From the NCBI GenBank assembly GCA_002049885.1, contig MVCS01000029.1, positions 1 through 9,701 of the forward strand: 9,701 nucleotides of DNA. The letters run 5' to 3'. Shown in pieces: positions 1 through 6,664 of this stretch. The translations under genes were made by a program, and so were the position numbers. The DNA comes from Planctomycetales bacterium 4484_123. GTDB taxonomy: Bacteria > Planctomycetota > Phycisphaerae > SM23-33. The notes below the pieces were generated by a model. That model searched no databases, had not been told where the DNA came from, and worked only from the letters and a program-made list of their open reading frames with translations. Position 1 is the stretch's first letter, and each line of letters starts with the position of its first letter.

Positions 1-532
1 GAGTTGAAGACGGCCTCGATGCACTGGGTCAGCACGTCCCGGGCTTCGGTGGGAAACTCGCGCCCGCTGCGCTCGGCGTACAGTTGCATGTAACGCTCGA
101 CCAACTCGCGGTAATCATCGACCGAAAGGGGCGCATCGGGGTCTGCCCGGCCCTTGAGGTACTCATCCCGGATGGCGTCGAACCGCCCGGCGTCGATGCC
201 GGCGACGGTCCTGGCGAACATGACCACGAACTGGGCATAGACCTCCCAGAAGGCCAGCGGGTCGGGCTGGGCATCGGCCATCTCGGGGGTCAGGCCGCAG
301 TTGAGAATGGTGTCCATCATGCCGGGCATGGACACGGCCGCCCCGGAACGGACCGAGACCAGCAGCGGCTTGTGGGGGTCGCCGAACTTTCGTCCGGTGG
401 CGGCCTCCAGGCGGGCGAGGTACTCGTCCACCTGGCCGCCAGCGACGCCCCCTTGCCGCCCAGGATGTCCTTGCGCTGGGGGTCGCCCTCGGCCTCGCCG
501 TTACCAAAGAAGTAAATCCACCGCTTGCTCAT
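1..532 (-). pseudogene. ppdK: Pyruvate, phosphate dikinase, 5' part with internal deletion and frameshift
   Basis: PPDK interconverts ATP + pyruvate + phosphate and AMP + PEP + PPi in the cytoplasm. The ATG at 532-530 opens a typical family start (MSKRWIYFFGNGEAEG, then GGKGASLA with the conserved ATP-site lysine). At about 441-432 the frame changes: the ATG frame runs on as nonsense to a stop near 317, giving only 71 aa. Another frame, open from about 431 to the window edge, reads VDEYLARLEAATGRKFGD, then LLVSVRSGAAVSMPGMMD, and near the edge YAERSGREFPTEARDVLTQ. All of these are hallmarks of the PPDK N-terminal ATP-grasp domain. Compared from memory with Clostridium symbiosum PPDK, about 37 residues are missing at the junction, including the GLPVPPGF-type motif. 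The rest of the gene lies beyond base 1. It starts 3 bases after the upstream propeller gene and has only a weak RBS, so it is probably translationally coupled. The family assignment is very secure. Whether the lesion is biological or an assembly error is open. Confidence 0.9.
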
Positions 533-535
533 CGG

Positions 536-3376
536 TCATCTCTTGGGCCGCACGCAGACCAAACCCTTCCTGCCAGTCCCGAAATACAGGTGCGAACCGG
601 CCAGCACCGGCGGGGCGGTGATCCCGCCCAGCCAGGAGGTCCGCATCCAGCGCTTGACCTGCCCGCCGGGCAGTCTCAGCACGGCCAGGTCGCGCTTGCG
701 GCACAGCAGCGCCCGGTCGCGGACCAGCATCGGGGCCAAGCCGGGCAGCACGTCCTTGGCCGATGCCACCTGCTGGCCCTCCCAGGTGCAGATGACGGCC
801 TCGCCGGCGACGGTGGTGGCGGCCACGTGCCGCCGGTCGGCCACCAACGACCCCGCCACCTTGCCGCAACGGATGAAGGTCCTCAACTCACCATCCCACA
901 AGCCCAGTATGGCGATGCCCTCGGCGGTGCCCACCGCCACCAGCTCGCCGCGCCAGATGGGCCCGGTGGTAGGCCCCGCCGGCAGCTTCGTCCGCCACAG
1001 CACCCCACCCTCAACAACGTCCAGGGCAGCGGCGGCAGGAGGATCGGCCGTGGCCACCAGGACCAGGTCCTTGGTAAGTGCAGGCCGGCCCACAAGCGCC
1101 AGGCCGGTCGTCCGCCAGCTCTCGGCCTCGTCGATGATGCCCGACTGTTCATCGCCGCCGAAAGTCAGACAGCTCAGGCCGTCCGCCGCGTCGGCTACCA
1201 TCAGCCGGTCGGCACCGACGGCCAGGGCCGCCGGCGCGTCGTCGGCCACGGGCCGCTTCCACACCACTCGACCAGATGCGGCGTCCAGACAGTGGAGGTG
1301 CCGACCTTTCTGGCCGGGCCTGCCATCCACGATGAAAACGCACTTACCACGGACGGCGGGGGATTCATAAACGGGATTGGCCGTAGGGTAGAACCACTCC
1401 TCCTTGGGCGGCTGGCGGCGCTTCCGGGGCGGGGTCAGCCTGGCCAGTCCGACCTTCTCGCCGGCCTCCACGCCGACATACAGGGCGCCGTCGGCGAGGG
1501 CCACGGGGGCGTGGACCTTTGCCGTGGCCGAGGGTTCCTCCGCGGCGGAGTCGGTCTTGGGGTAGCGCCAGGCGAAGCTGCCACGCTCGGGCAGCGGGTC
1601 GCGGTCGGCCCAGCCGCTCCGGCCGGGACCGCCGAGGTGGCCGGCCCAGAGGGCGGGCCCCTTCTCCGCCACCGGCGTGCCGATGCACACGAAGCCGTCC
1701 GCGCTGGTGCCGACGTACACGCGCCCGCCGGCAACGGCCGGTGAAGACAGGAACGGCCCGGCCGTCCCCACCGCCGCCTGCCAGCGGACGTCGCTGAAGT
1801 CCTCGCGGTTCACGGCGTACAGCCGGCCGGTCTCGGTCACGAAGTACACGTGCTGGGCCCCGACGGCAGGGCTGGTGACGATGGGCTCGTGCACGTCCAG
1901 CCTATCCACGAGCCGGCCGTCGGTGGTCAGACAGTGGAAGACACCGTCCCGGCTGCCGAAGTAGAGCTTGCCGTCGGCGGCGGCAATGGTGCCCAGGACG
2001 GTCCGCTTGAGTCTGTACCGCCAGAGGACCTTGCCGGTCTGGAGGTCCAGTGCCCAGACCTCCCCGGCCGGGCCGAGCCTGGCGTAGGCGGCATCGATCT
2101 CCGCCTGGCTGGCGCCGCGCTGCTTCATGCGGCGAACGTGCTTGTCGCGGACGGCCTCAGCCGATTCGATCATGTTGCCGTTGCCCATGCCCACGAAGAC
2201 CTTGCCGTCGGCGATGGCCGGCGAGCCGAAGACGGGGTACGGCGCCTCGGTCCGCCACAGTTCCTTGCCGGTGGCCGCTTCCACGCAGACTACTGCATGG
2301 CCACCCTCGCCCAGGCCGAAATAGACCTTGCCGGCGTGGACGATGGGCGAGGTCTCGCAGTCAGGGTACTTTTCGCCCGGCAGGTGCCAGAGGACGTTTG
2401 CCTTGCCCTCCGGGCCGGGCTTCAGGGCAATACAGTACAAGCCGTCGTCGCCGGCTCCGATATAGACCCTCCCCTCGGCGATGGCCGGCGAGCTCTCCAC
2501 GTGGCTGGCCGTGCGGTACTCCCATAGCTTCTTGCCGGTGGCGGCGTCCAGGCAGGTGATCCGCGCGTCGCGGGTGAAGTGCAGCCCCTCGCCGCAGACC
2601 AGGTAGCCGCCCGCCACGGCCGGGGAGGAATACGTCGCCCGGAATCCCTTCGGGGCATACTTCCACACCACCCCGCCGCCCAGTGCGTCCAGGCAATAGA
2701 TGGCCCCGCGGTCACTGAAGAGCCCCTTGTCGGCGGCAGAGACGAACACGCGGCTGCCCACCACGGCCGGGGAGGAATAGAACGTCTTGAACTCGGTGAA
2801 TGCCCACTGCACGCCGCCGGCTACGGGGTCGGGTCCGCCGGGCACGGCCCCGCGGCGCTGCGGGCCGCCCCGGTAGGCCCACCAGTCCGCCCCGCTCAGG
2901 TCGGTCCGGACCGCCCCGCCGTTGCCCGCCCAGGCGCTGCGCAGGTAGCCCACCCCGTAGATGACCCCGGCCAGACCTGCCAGGAACACCAGCACCGGGA
3001 GCTTCTTCCGCCACAACAGTCGGCCCGCCGCCTTCAGCGCCGTCGGCCTGAACATGGCCACCACCGTCCCGGCAATGGCCACCACGATCCCTATCAGGAT
3101 GGCCGGCAGGACGGTCAGCAGGACCTGGAGCGGGCCGATGAGTATGGGCACCACGGCCAGGCCATCGGCCCGGGCGACGGCGGGAAGCGCCAAGCTCACC
3201 CCCCCGGCCGCGACCATCAGCACCAGCCGGGGCCGGCGGCACCGGCGGCCATGGGGCTGTCGCATCCAACGAATAGGTCCTTGCATCTGCTGAGGTCCTC
3301 GCGCAGCGGCCCTGGCCGCCGACCTTCCCGCCTGCCTGGCCGTATCCGTCCGAAGCAGCCGGGACGAAAACTTCAT
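536..3376 (-). CDS. Membrane-anchored PQQ-type (BamB/quinoprotein-like) double beta-propeller protein
   Basis: With the ATG at 3376 the protein has 946 aa. Residues about 50-70 look like a signal peptide or first membrane segment ending AVARA. A long hydrophobic stretch follows at 73-108, then a basic loop (RLLWRKK) and a second membrane segment at 126-145. By the positive-inside rule the large C-terminal part lies outside the cytoplasmic membrane. From residue 165 (WWAYRGGPQRRG) come PQQ-type blades with signatures such as YSSPAV, GRVYIGAGDDGLYCI and AATGKELW. A second entry motif (AGHLGGPGRSG, about 578-588) starts a second, more degenerate set of blades to the C-terminus. A charged helical insert sits in one blade at about 400-440. 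Such proteins usually act as scaffolds or bind ligands; PQQ binding is not shown here. The start is uncertain: GGAAGG lies 6 bases before 3376, but an ATG at 3286 with GAGG 10 bases upstream gives a more usual signal-peptide n-region. The stop lies 3 bases before ppdK. Confidence 0.85.
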   Translation of the reverse strand: MKFSSRLLRTDTARQAGRSAARAAARGPQQMQGPIRWMRQPHGRRCRRPRLVLMVAAGGVSLALPAVARADGLAVVPILIGPLQVLLTVLPAILIGIVVAIAGTVVAMFRPTALKAAGRLLWRKKLPVLVFLAGLAGVIYGVGYLRSAWAGNGGAVRTDLSGADWWAYRGGPQRRGAVPGGPDPVAGGVQWAFTEFKTFYSSPAVVGSRVFVSAADKGLFSDRGAIYCLDALGGGVVWKYAPKGFRATYSSPAVAGGYLVCGEGLHFTRDARITCLDAATGKKLWEYRTASHVESSPAIAEGRVYIGAGDDGLYCIALKPGPEGKANVLWHLPGEKYPDCETSPIVHAGKVYFGLGEGGHAVVCVEAATGKELWRTEAPYPVFGSPAIADGKVFVGMGNGNMIESAEAVRDKHVRRMKQRGASQAEIDAAYARLGPAGEVWALDLQTGKVLWRYRLKRTVLGTIAAADGKLYFGSRDGVFHCLTTDGRLVDRLDVHEPIVTSPAVGAQHVYFVTETGRLYAVNREDFSDVRWQAAVGTAGPFLSSPAVAGGRVYVGTSADGFVCIGTPVAEKGPALWAGHLGGPGRSGWADRDPLPERGSFAWRYPKTDSAAEEPSATAKVHAPVALADGALYVGVEAGEKVGLARLTPPRKRRQPPKEEWFYPTANPVYESPAVRGKCVFIVDGRPGQKGRHLHCLDAASGRVVWKRPVADDAPAALAVGADRLMVADAADGLSCLTFGGDEQSGIIDEAESWRTTGLALVGRPALTKDLVLVATADPPAAAALDVVEGGVLWRTKLPAGPTTGPIWRGELVAVGTAEGIAILGLWDGELRTFIRCGKVAGSLVADRRHVAATTVAGEAVICTWEGQQVASAKDVLPGLAPMLVRDRALLCRKRDLAVLRLPGGQVKRWMRTSWLGGITAPPVLAGSHLYFGTGRKGLVCVRPKR
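2614..2779 (-). repeat. 19-bp exact direct repeat encoding successive propeller blades
   Basis: CCACGGCCGGGGAGGAATA occurs at 2614-2632 and again at 2761-2779 on the plus strand. The copies are 147 bases apart, exactly 49 codons, and on the minus strand they encode the repeated blade motif YSSPAV. This points to blade duplication within the gene; it is not a mobile repeat. Confidence 0.8.
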
Positions 3377-3404
3377 TATACACCTTCCGGGGCAAGCCCT
3401 GCAA
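3375..3404 (-). promoter_or_regulatory. Candidate sigma70-type promoter overlapping the propeller gene start
   Basis: On the minus strand a TTGCAG box (3404-3399) and a perfect TATAAT (3380-3375) are separated by 18 bases, in a very GC-rich background. The TATAAT overlaps the ATG at 3376-3374 (TATAATG). If the promoter is used, the transcript would begin just downstream of that ATG, and translation would have to start at the ATG at 3286. The GGAAGG at 3388-3383 argues instead for translation from 3376, so the two readings compete. Confidence 0.4.
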
Positions 3405-3643
3405 TGCAGGCTTCCGCCTGCGCCGGGCTGGCGCTGGCCCGTGCGGGACACAGCGGCGCCACGCCGGGCTGCGCCCTCGGCCCTTCGGCCCTCACCCGGG
3501 GCGTTTCTTTTAACCCATCCCGCTGCAAGGGCTACCGCCCTGGAACGGAAAGAACCCCCAGCCCGCCGCGGCAAGGCCCGCGAGGCTGCGGGCGAGGACG
3601 GACCGCCTGCGGCAGGGGATGGCTGCCGGCCAACTGGGAGGAG
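3377..3643. other. Hairpin-rich intergenic region between the hydrolase-like and propeller genes
   Basis: This 267-base gap contains a run of short inverted repeats: GCAGGC-TTCC-GCCTGC (3406-3421), CGGGC/GCCCG (3424-3441), CGCCGGG with CCCGGGGCG (3462-3503, two-base bulge), AGGGC-TACC-GCCCT (3528-3541), GCCCGC-6-GCGGGC (3576-3593) and CCTGC-G-GCAGG (3606-3616). A tandem octamer TCGGCCCT lies at 3477-3492. The ORF entering from the propeller gene stays open through it but has an arginine/alanine-rich composition with no protein signature, so I treat the region as non-coding. The density of short hairpins resembles a dispersed extragenic element or a structured untranslated region. Copy number in the genome is unknown. 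Confidence 0.5.
3462..3511 (+). terminator. Terminator-like hairpin plus T-rich tract on the plus strand
   Basis: CGCCGGG at 3462-3468 pairs with CCCGGGGCG at 3495-3503 through a two-base bulge, with a small inner GGCC-CTTC-GGCC hairpin (3479-3490). TTTCTTTT follows directly at 3504-3511. This has the form of an intrinsic terminator for plus-strand transcripts, yet no plus-strand gene precedes it. It could belong to a dispersed repeat or stop antisense transcription. It may also be chance in GC-rich sequence. Confidence 0.3.
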
Positions 3644-6331
3644 TCACTGCTGGTTGGCCTTCAAGGCCCGGGCTACTTCCGCAGCCGCCTGATACAGCCT
3701 CTCCGCCTGCCGTTCCAGGCCCGCCCCCGCCAGGTAGGTCCAGGTCAGGTAGCGCCCGCCGCCGGCGATGGCCCGGCGGATGATGCGGACGCGCTCATCC
3801 AGGAGTCGCTGGCATCGCCCGGCCAGCTTCTCGCCCAGCCTAGCCCGCTTGGCGGGATCCAGCAGGGCCTTTTCGATGAAGATGCGGGCCTCGGCCTCCT
3901 GGATGCCCTCGCGGAGGGCCTCGAAGCGGACGGTGGCCACCGGCCCATCGCTGCCCGGGGCCAGCAGGTAGGGAGTGGAGTTCCGCAGATACCCGCCATG
4001 CCAGGCCTTGTTCTCGGGGTAACGCCCGAGGACGGTCAGCCGGCGCCCGCCCTTGCTCTTCAGGACCGGCCAAAAGTCTGCCCCGCAGCGCCCTATACCG
4101 CGCAGGCCCCGCCGGCCCGGGCCGGGCGAGACCAAGGCCGCCTCCATGCCGATGCGGTAGCAGCCCAGGGCGAAGTTGGTGCGGATGCCATACCCGATGG
4201 CGCCGCAGCCGTAGCGGGGAAAGACCACCACCAGGCGAGGGCACTTCCAGCCATGGTAGCGCTTCTCGGCCGGATCGGGCGCGGCGCCGACCCCCCAGAC
4301 GGCCGAGGCGTATCCCACCGGCTGGCCGTGCAGGTTCCTGGGGACGGTGTGCGAGCTGGAGACCCACGGCGCTTCGGGCGCTGCGGCGCGGAGGTCCTCG
4401 ACGGCATCCTTATTGGGCCGGCGGTCGCCGCTGATGCCCACCATCATGGCCCCTGCCAAGCCGTGGCGCTGGAGGACGCGGCGCAGGCCGGCCAGCACCG
4501 GCTTCCAGAAGGCCCGCGATTCGGGCGTGCCCCACTTGGGGCCTGCCGCCGCTGCGGGTCGCCGCGTCCCGGCGTCGATGACCGTGAACGGCACGCCAGT
4601 GTTGTCGGCGTACTTGTATTTGTCCATGCCGAAGTACTTCGAGCCAGTGCCCACGTCCCAGCAGTACAGGCAGACCACGGGGACCTTGTCCAGGTGACGG
4701 ATGGCCGTGGCGATATAGCGCTCCACGATGCTGAAATCGAGCTGCCACGGCCCGCTGGCCGGGGCCGAGCCCGTCGCCGCCGGCCGGCTCACCCATCTGA
4801 CCATCGAGTGCTCGTTGCCGAAGTACGTCCGGGCCAGCACGGGGATGTAAATGGTCTTCACGCCCAACCGGCCCATGAGCTCGAAAGAGCGGTCGATGAG
4901 TTTCCAATGCTCCTCGGACCACATGGGCAGGCCGTACCTGATCGCCAGGGTATCCGGCGACTGGACCAGCCCCATGAAGCTGACGAACTCTTTGGGGTCC
5001 GGCAGCGCCCAGGCGGCGACGGTTAGGATGACCGGGACCTCCACGGGCGTCAGCCCCCTGGCGGCGATGGTGAGCCTGCCGGTGTACTTTCCCGGCTTGG
5101 CATCACGAGGGATGTGAACGGTCAGCCAGACCGGTACGACGGCCCCGCCGACCTTGGGGTCGGTGGGAACCTGTTGGGGTGGTTTTTCGGCCAGGCCGTC
5201 GAAGCGCCGCAGTCCGCGGGCATAGGCCGGCGCCGGCCTGCCCCGGTCGCTTTCGTTCCGGCTGGCGGCGTGGTCGGTACGCAGACCATAGCGGACCTCG
5301 AGTGCCGTGGCGGGGATGACCGCGCCATCAGGCCCGGTCAGCGCCGCCGCCTCCGCCCGCAGGCCCACGACAGGTCGGTCCGAGCCGACGACCACCTTGC
5401 CCGAAAAGCTGCCGTTCCGCGTGCCCGCGATGCAAATGGGGCGGAGCGGCTCGTTGGGGTCGCCGTAGTCGGCGTTGTGGACCGACAGGTAAGTCGGATG
5501 GTTCCAGATCTGCCAGCCGCCTGGCCGGGCCACGTTCGGCACGGCTCCCCGGCCGGTCAATTCGAGCACCTCCAGGGCGACCGTATCCCACATGAAATAC
5601 CGGCCGGCCTCTTTGAACTTGGAAGTATAGAAGAGCTCCGAAATTGGCGCGCGGTGCAGCTCGACGGCCAGGACGTTGGTACCTCTGCGCAAGGCCGAGG
5701 CGGGCACCTTTACCTCCAGCCTCCGCTGGCGGAGGGCAAAGCGGTCGCGGTACTTCTCCGGGTCGCCGAAGCCGACCCAGCGCAACAGGTACCCGTCAGG
5801 CCTGAGGTAGGCCTCGTCAGGGTAGTCTTGGGCTGGCGTCAGCGGCCGGAGCTTGCCCGCAGGCAGGTGGCCGCGGAAGACTTCCGCGCCGTTGACGTAC
5901 ACCACCGCCCCGCCGCGATAGCTCAGCCTGAGGGTAAGCTCGGCGGCGCGAGGGTCGGGCACGTGGAACTTCCCCCGAGCGCATATCAAGGCCACCTCGC
6001 GCGTGCCGCGAGTGAACATCGGGGGTCTGGCGCGAGGCCAGGACGAGTCATCGAAATCGACCGAGGTCCACTCACCGGGCGGGGGTTGGGTGCCGGTCGG
6101 TTCAGCCACCGCGGTCAACTTGGCCTTGCCCCGGCTGCGCCAGGTAACTCGGCAGAACTCGACCTGACCCGATTTCCGGCGGACCAGTACCGTCCGCCAG
6201 GTAAAGTGAAATCGCAACGGCGTGCGGTTGTCGAGCACGACCCGGACGGCGGTTGACCCCTCGCCGGCGGGGCCCGGCCGCCAGACAGCCAGCGTTGTCA
6301 GCAATGCCAAGACATGCATGTATCGCGACAC
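3644..6331 (-). CDS. Secreted glycoside-hydrolase-like protein (lectin-like + beta-sandwich + DUF4091/GH123-like)
   Basis: With the GTG at 6331-6329 the protein has 895 aa and begins with a signal-like peptide (VSRYMHVLALLTTLAVW). GAGAG lies 9 bases upstream of the GTG, too far from the in-frame ATG at 6319. The frame is open to 6631, but that extension carries no protein signature and covers a perfect hairpin. Residues about 28-258 look like a galactose-binding-type beta-sandwich (VDFDDSSWPRARPP; YVNGAEVFRGHLPAG). At about 399-422 a second beta domain reads VPVWLTVHIPRDAKPGKYTG, typical of domains preceding GH123/DUF4091-type barrels. A barrel-like region follows (about 450-770), then a C-terminal helical part with RFEALREGIQEAEARIF, like the DUF4091 ending. 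Where these families show an acidic D-E pair I see VGISGDRRP (631-639), so hydrolase activity is uncertain. A carbohydrate-directed role outside the cytoplasm is likely; the substrate is unknown. Confidence 0.75.
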   Translation of the reverse strand: MSRYMHVLALLTTLAVWRPGPAGEGSTAVRVVLDNRTPLRFHFTWRTVLVRRKSGQVEFCRVTWRSRGKAKLTAVAEPTGTQPPPGEWTSVDFDDSSWPRARPPMFTRGTREVALICARGKFHVPDPRAAELTLRLSYRGGAVVYVNGAEVFRGHLPAGKLRPLTPAQDYPDEAYLRPDGYLLRWVGFGDPEKYRDRFALRQRRLEVKVPASALRRGTNVLAVELHRAPISELFYTSKFKEAGRYFMWDTVALEVLELTGRGAVPNVARPGGWQIWNHPTYLSVHNADYGDPNEPLRPICIAGTRNGSFSGKVVVGSDRPVVGLRAEAAALTGPDGAVIPATALEVRYGLRTDHAASRNESDRGRPAPAYARGLRRFDGLAEKPPQQVPTDPKVGGAVVPVWLTVHIPRDAKPGKYTGRLTIAARGLTPVEVPVILTVAAWALPDPKEFVSFMGLVQSPDTLAIRYGLPMWSEEHWKLIDRSFELMGRLGVKTIYIPVLARTYFGNEHSMVRWVSRPAATGSAPASGPWQLDFSIVERYIATAIRHLDKVPVVCLYCWDVGTGSKYFGMDKYKYADNTGVPFTVIDAGTRRPAAAAGPKWGTPESRAFWKPVLAGLRRVLQRHGLAGAMMVGISGDRRPNKDAVEDLRAAAPEAPWVSSSHTVPRNLHGQPVGYASAVWGVGAAPDPAEKRYHGWKCPRLVVVFPRYGCGAIGYGIRTNFALGCYRIGMEAALVSPGPGRRGLRGIGRCGADFWPVLKSKGGRRLTVLGRYPENKAWHGGYLRNSTPYLLAPGSDGPVATVRFEALREGIQEAEARIFIEKALLDPAKRARLGEKLAGRCQRLLDERVRIIRRAIAGGGRYLTWTYLAGAGLERQAERLYQAAAEVARALKANQQ

Positions 6332-6351
6332 GGCTGTATGCTCTCGCTCCC
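6332..6351 (-). promoter_or_regulatory. Ribosome binding site deciding a GTG start
   Basis: GAGAG (6345-6341), within a longer purine run beginning GGGAG (6351-6347), lies 9 bases before the GTG at 6331. The first in-frame ATG (6319) would be 21 bases from it. The GTG start also adds a basic residue (Arg) before the hydrophobic core, as signal peptides need. Confidence 0.5.
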
Positions 6352-6570
6352 AGGGCAGCGCCGCCAAGCCCCGGACGAGCTGGTGGCAGGGATCTTTACC
6401 GGCCTCCTGGTCCTTGGGGAAATCGGTCAAAGACGGGCTTGCCGCCCGCCGACCCCGCCAGAGCGGCCCACGACGGGCCTGGGCGTTTTCCTTGCTCTTT
6501 TCGGCACCAGCCCCATCATGCATCTCACCGCTGGCCCGGTGCAATGCCGCAGATCTGGCTTGTCCATAGA

Positions 6571-6645
6571 GACATCGGCCGGGGCAAAGCAGCTGCGCCC
6601 GCTGGAATTCACCGGCGCAGCTTCCCTTCACCCCGGCCGATGGTC
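6571..6645 (-). repeat. Large nested inverted repeat (hairpin) 20 bases after the HARE-HTH stop codon
   Basis: The outer arms CATCGGCCGGGG (6573-6584) and CCCCGGCCGATG (6631-6642) are perfect 12-bp complements. They extend by GA/TC past a one-base bulge. Inside, AGCTGCGCC (6591-6599) and GGCGCAGCT (6614-6622) form a perfect 9-bp stem around a 14-base loop, and an AAG/CTT match lies between the stems. The whole could fold as one stem of about 24 pairs. No T-run follows on either strand, so it is not a textbook terminator. It may protect or end the upstream mRNA, bind a protein, or be a palindromic repeat-family member. Confidence 0.85.
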
Positions 6646-6664
6646 GCGATGATGTTGCTGGCGT

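Larger units (their letters stand above)
6332..6664. other. 333-base gap between the HARE-HTH gene and the hydrolase-like gene
   Basis: Apart from the large hairpin at 6571-6645 and the ribosome binding site at its left end, I see no recognisable gene. The open frame on the minus strand from 6631 is most likely incidental to high GC. A weak minus-strand promoter-like pair (TTGCAC, 18 bases, CATGAT) can be found after the hairpin but is not convincing. Confidence 0.5.

Noticed and set aside
590..1744. 384-codon plus-strand ORF
   Set aside because: It is antisense to the propeller blades, and the minus frame carries clear repeated motifs.
3377..3574. N-terminal extension of the propeller ORF by 66 codons
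   Set aside because: The extension is Arg/Ala/Gly-rich, overlaps several hairpins and would place the signal peptide more than 110 residues in. GGAAGG sits before the 3376 ATG.
2579..5026. 815-codon plus-strand ORF spanning two minus-strand genes
   Set aside because: It is antisense to well-supported genes and crosses their intergenic gap. It is low-complexity (G, A, P, R, Q, H) with no domain signature, a typical shadow in GC-rich DNA.
5114..6256. 380-codon plus-strand ORF
   Set aside because: It is antisense to the hydrolase-like gene and shows no recognisable motif.
6332..6631. N-terminal extension of the hydrolase-like ORF by 100 codons
   Set aside because: It begins inside the nested hairpin, lacks any signature and would bury the signal peptide. 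A GTG with an upstream GAGAG is a better start.
6571..6645. Classical Rho-independent terminator
   Set aside because: The hairpin is strong, but no T-run follows it on either strand.
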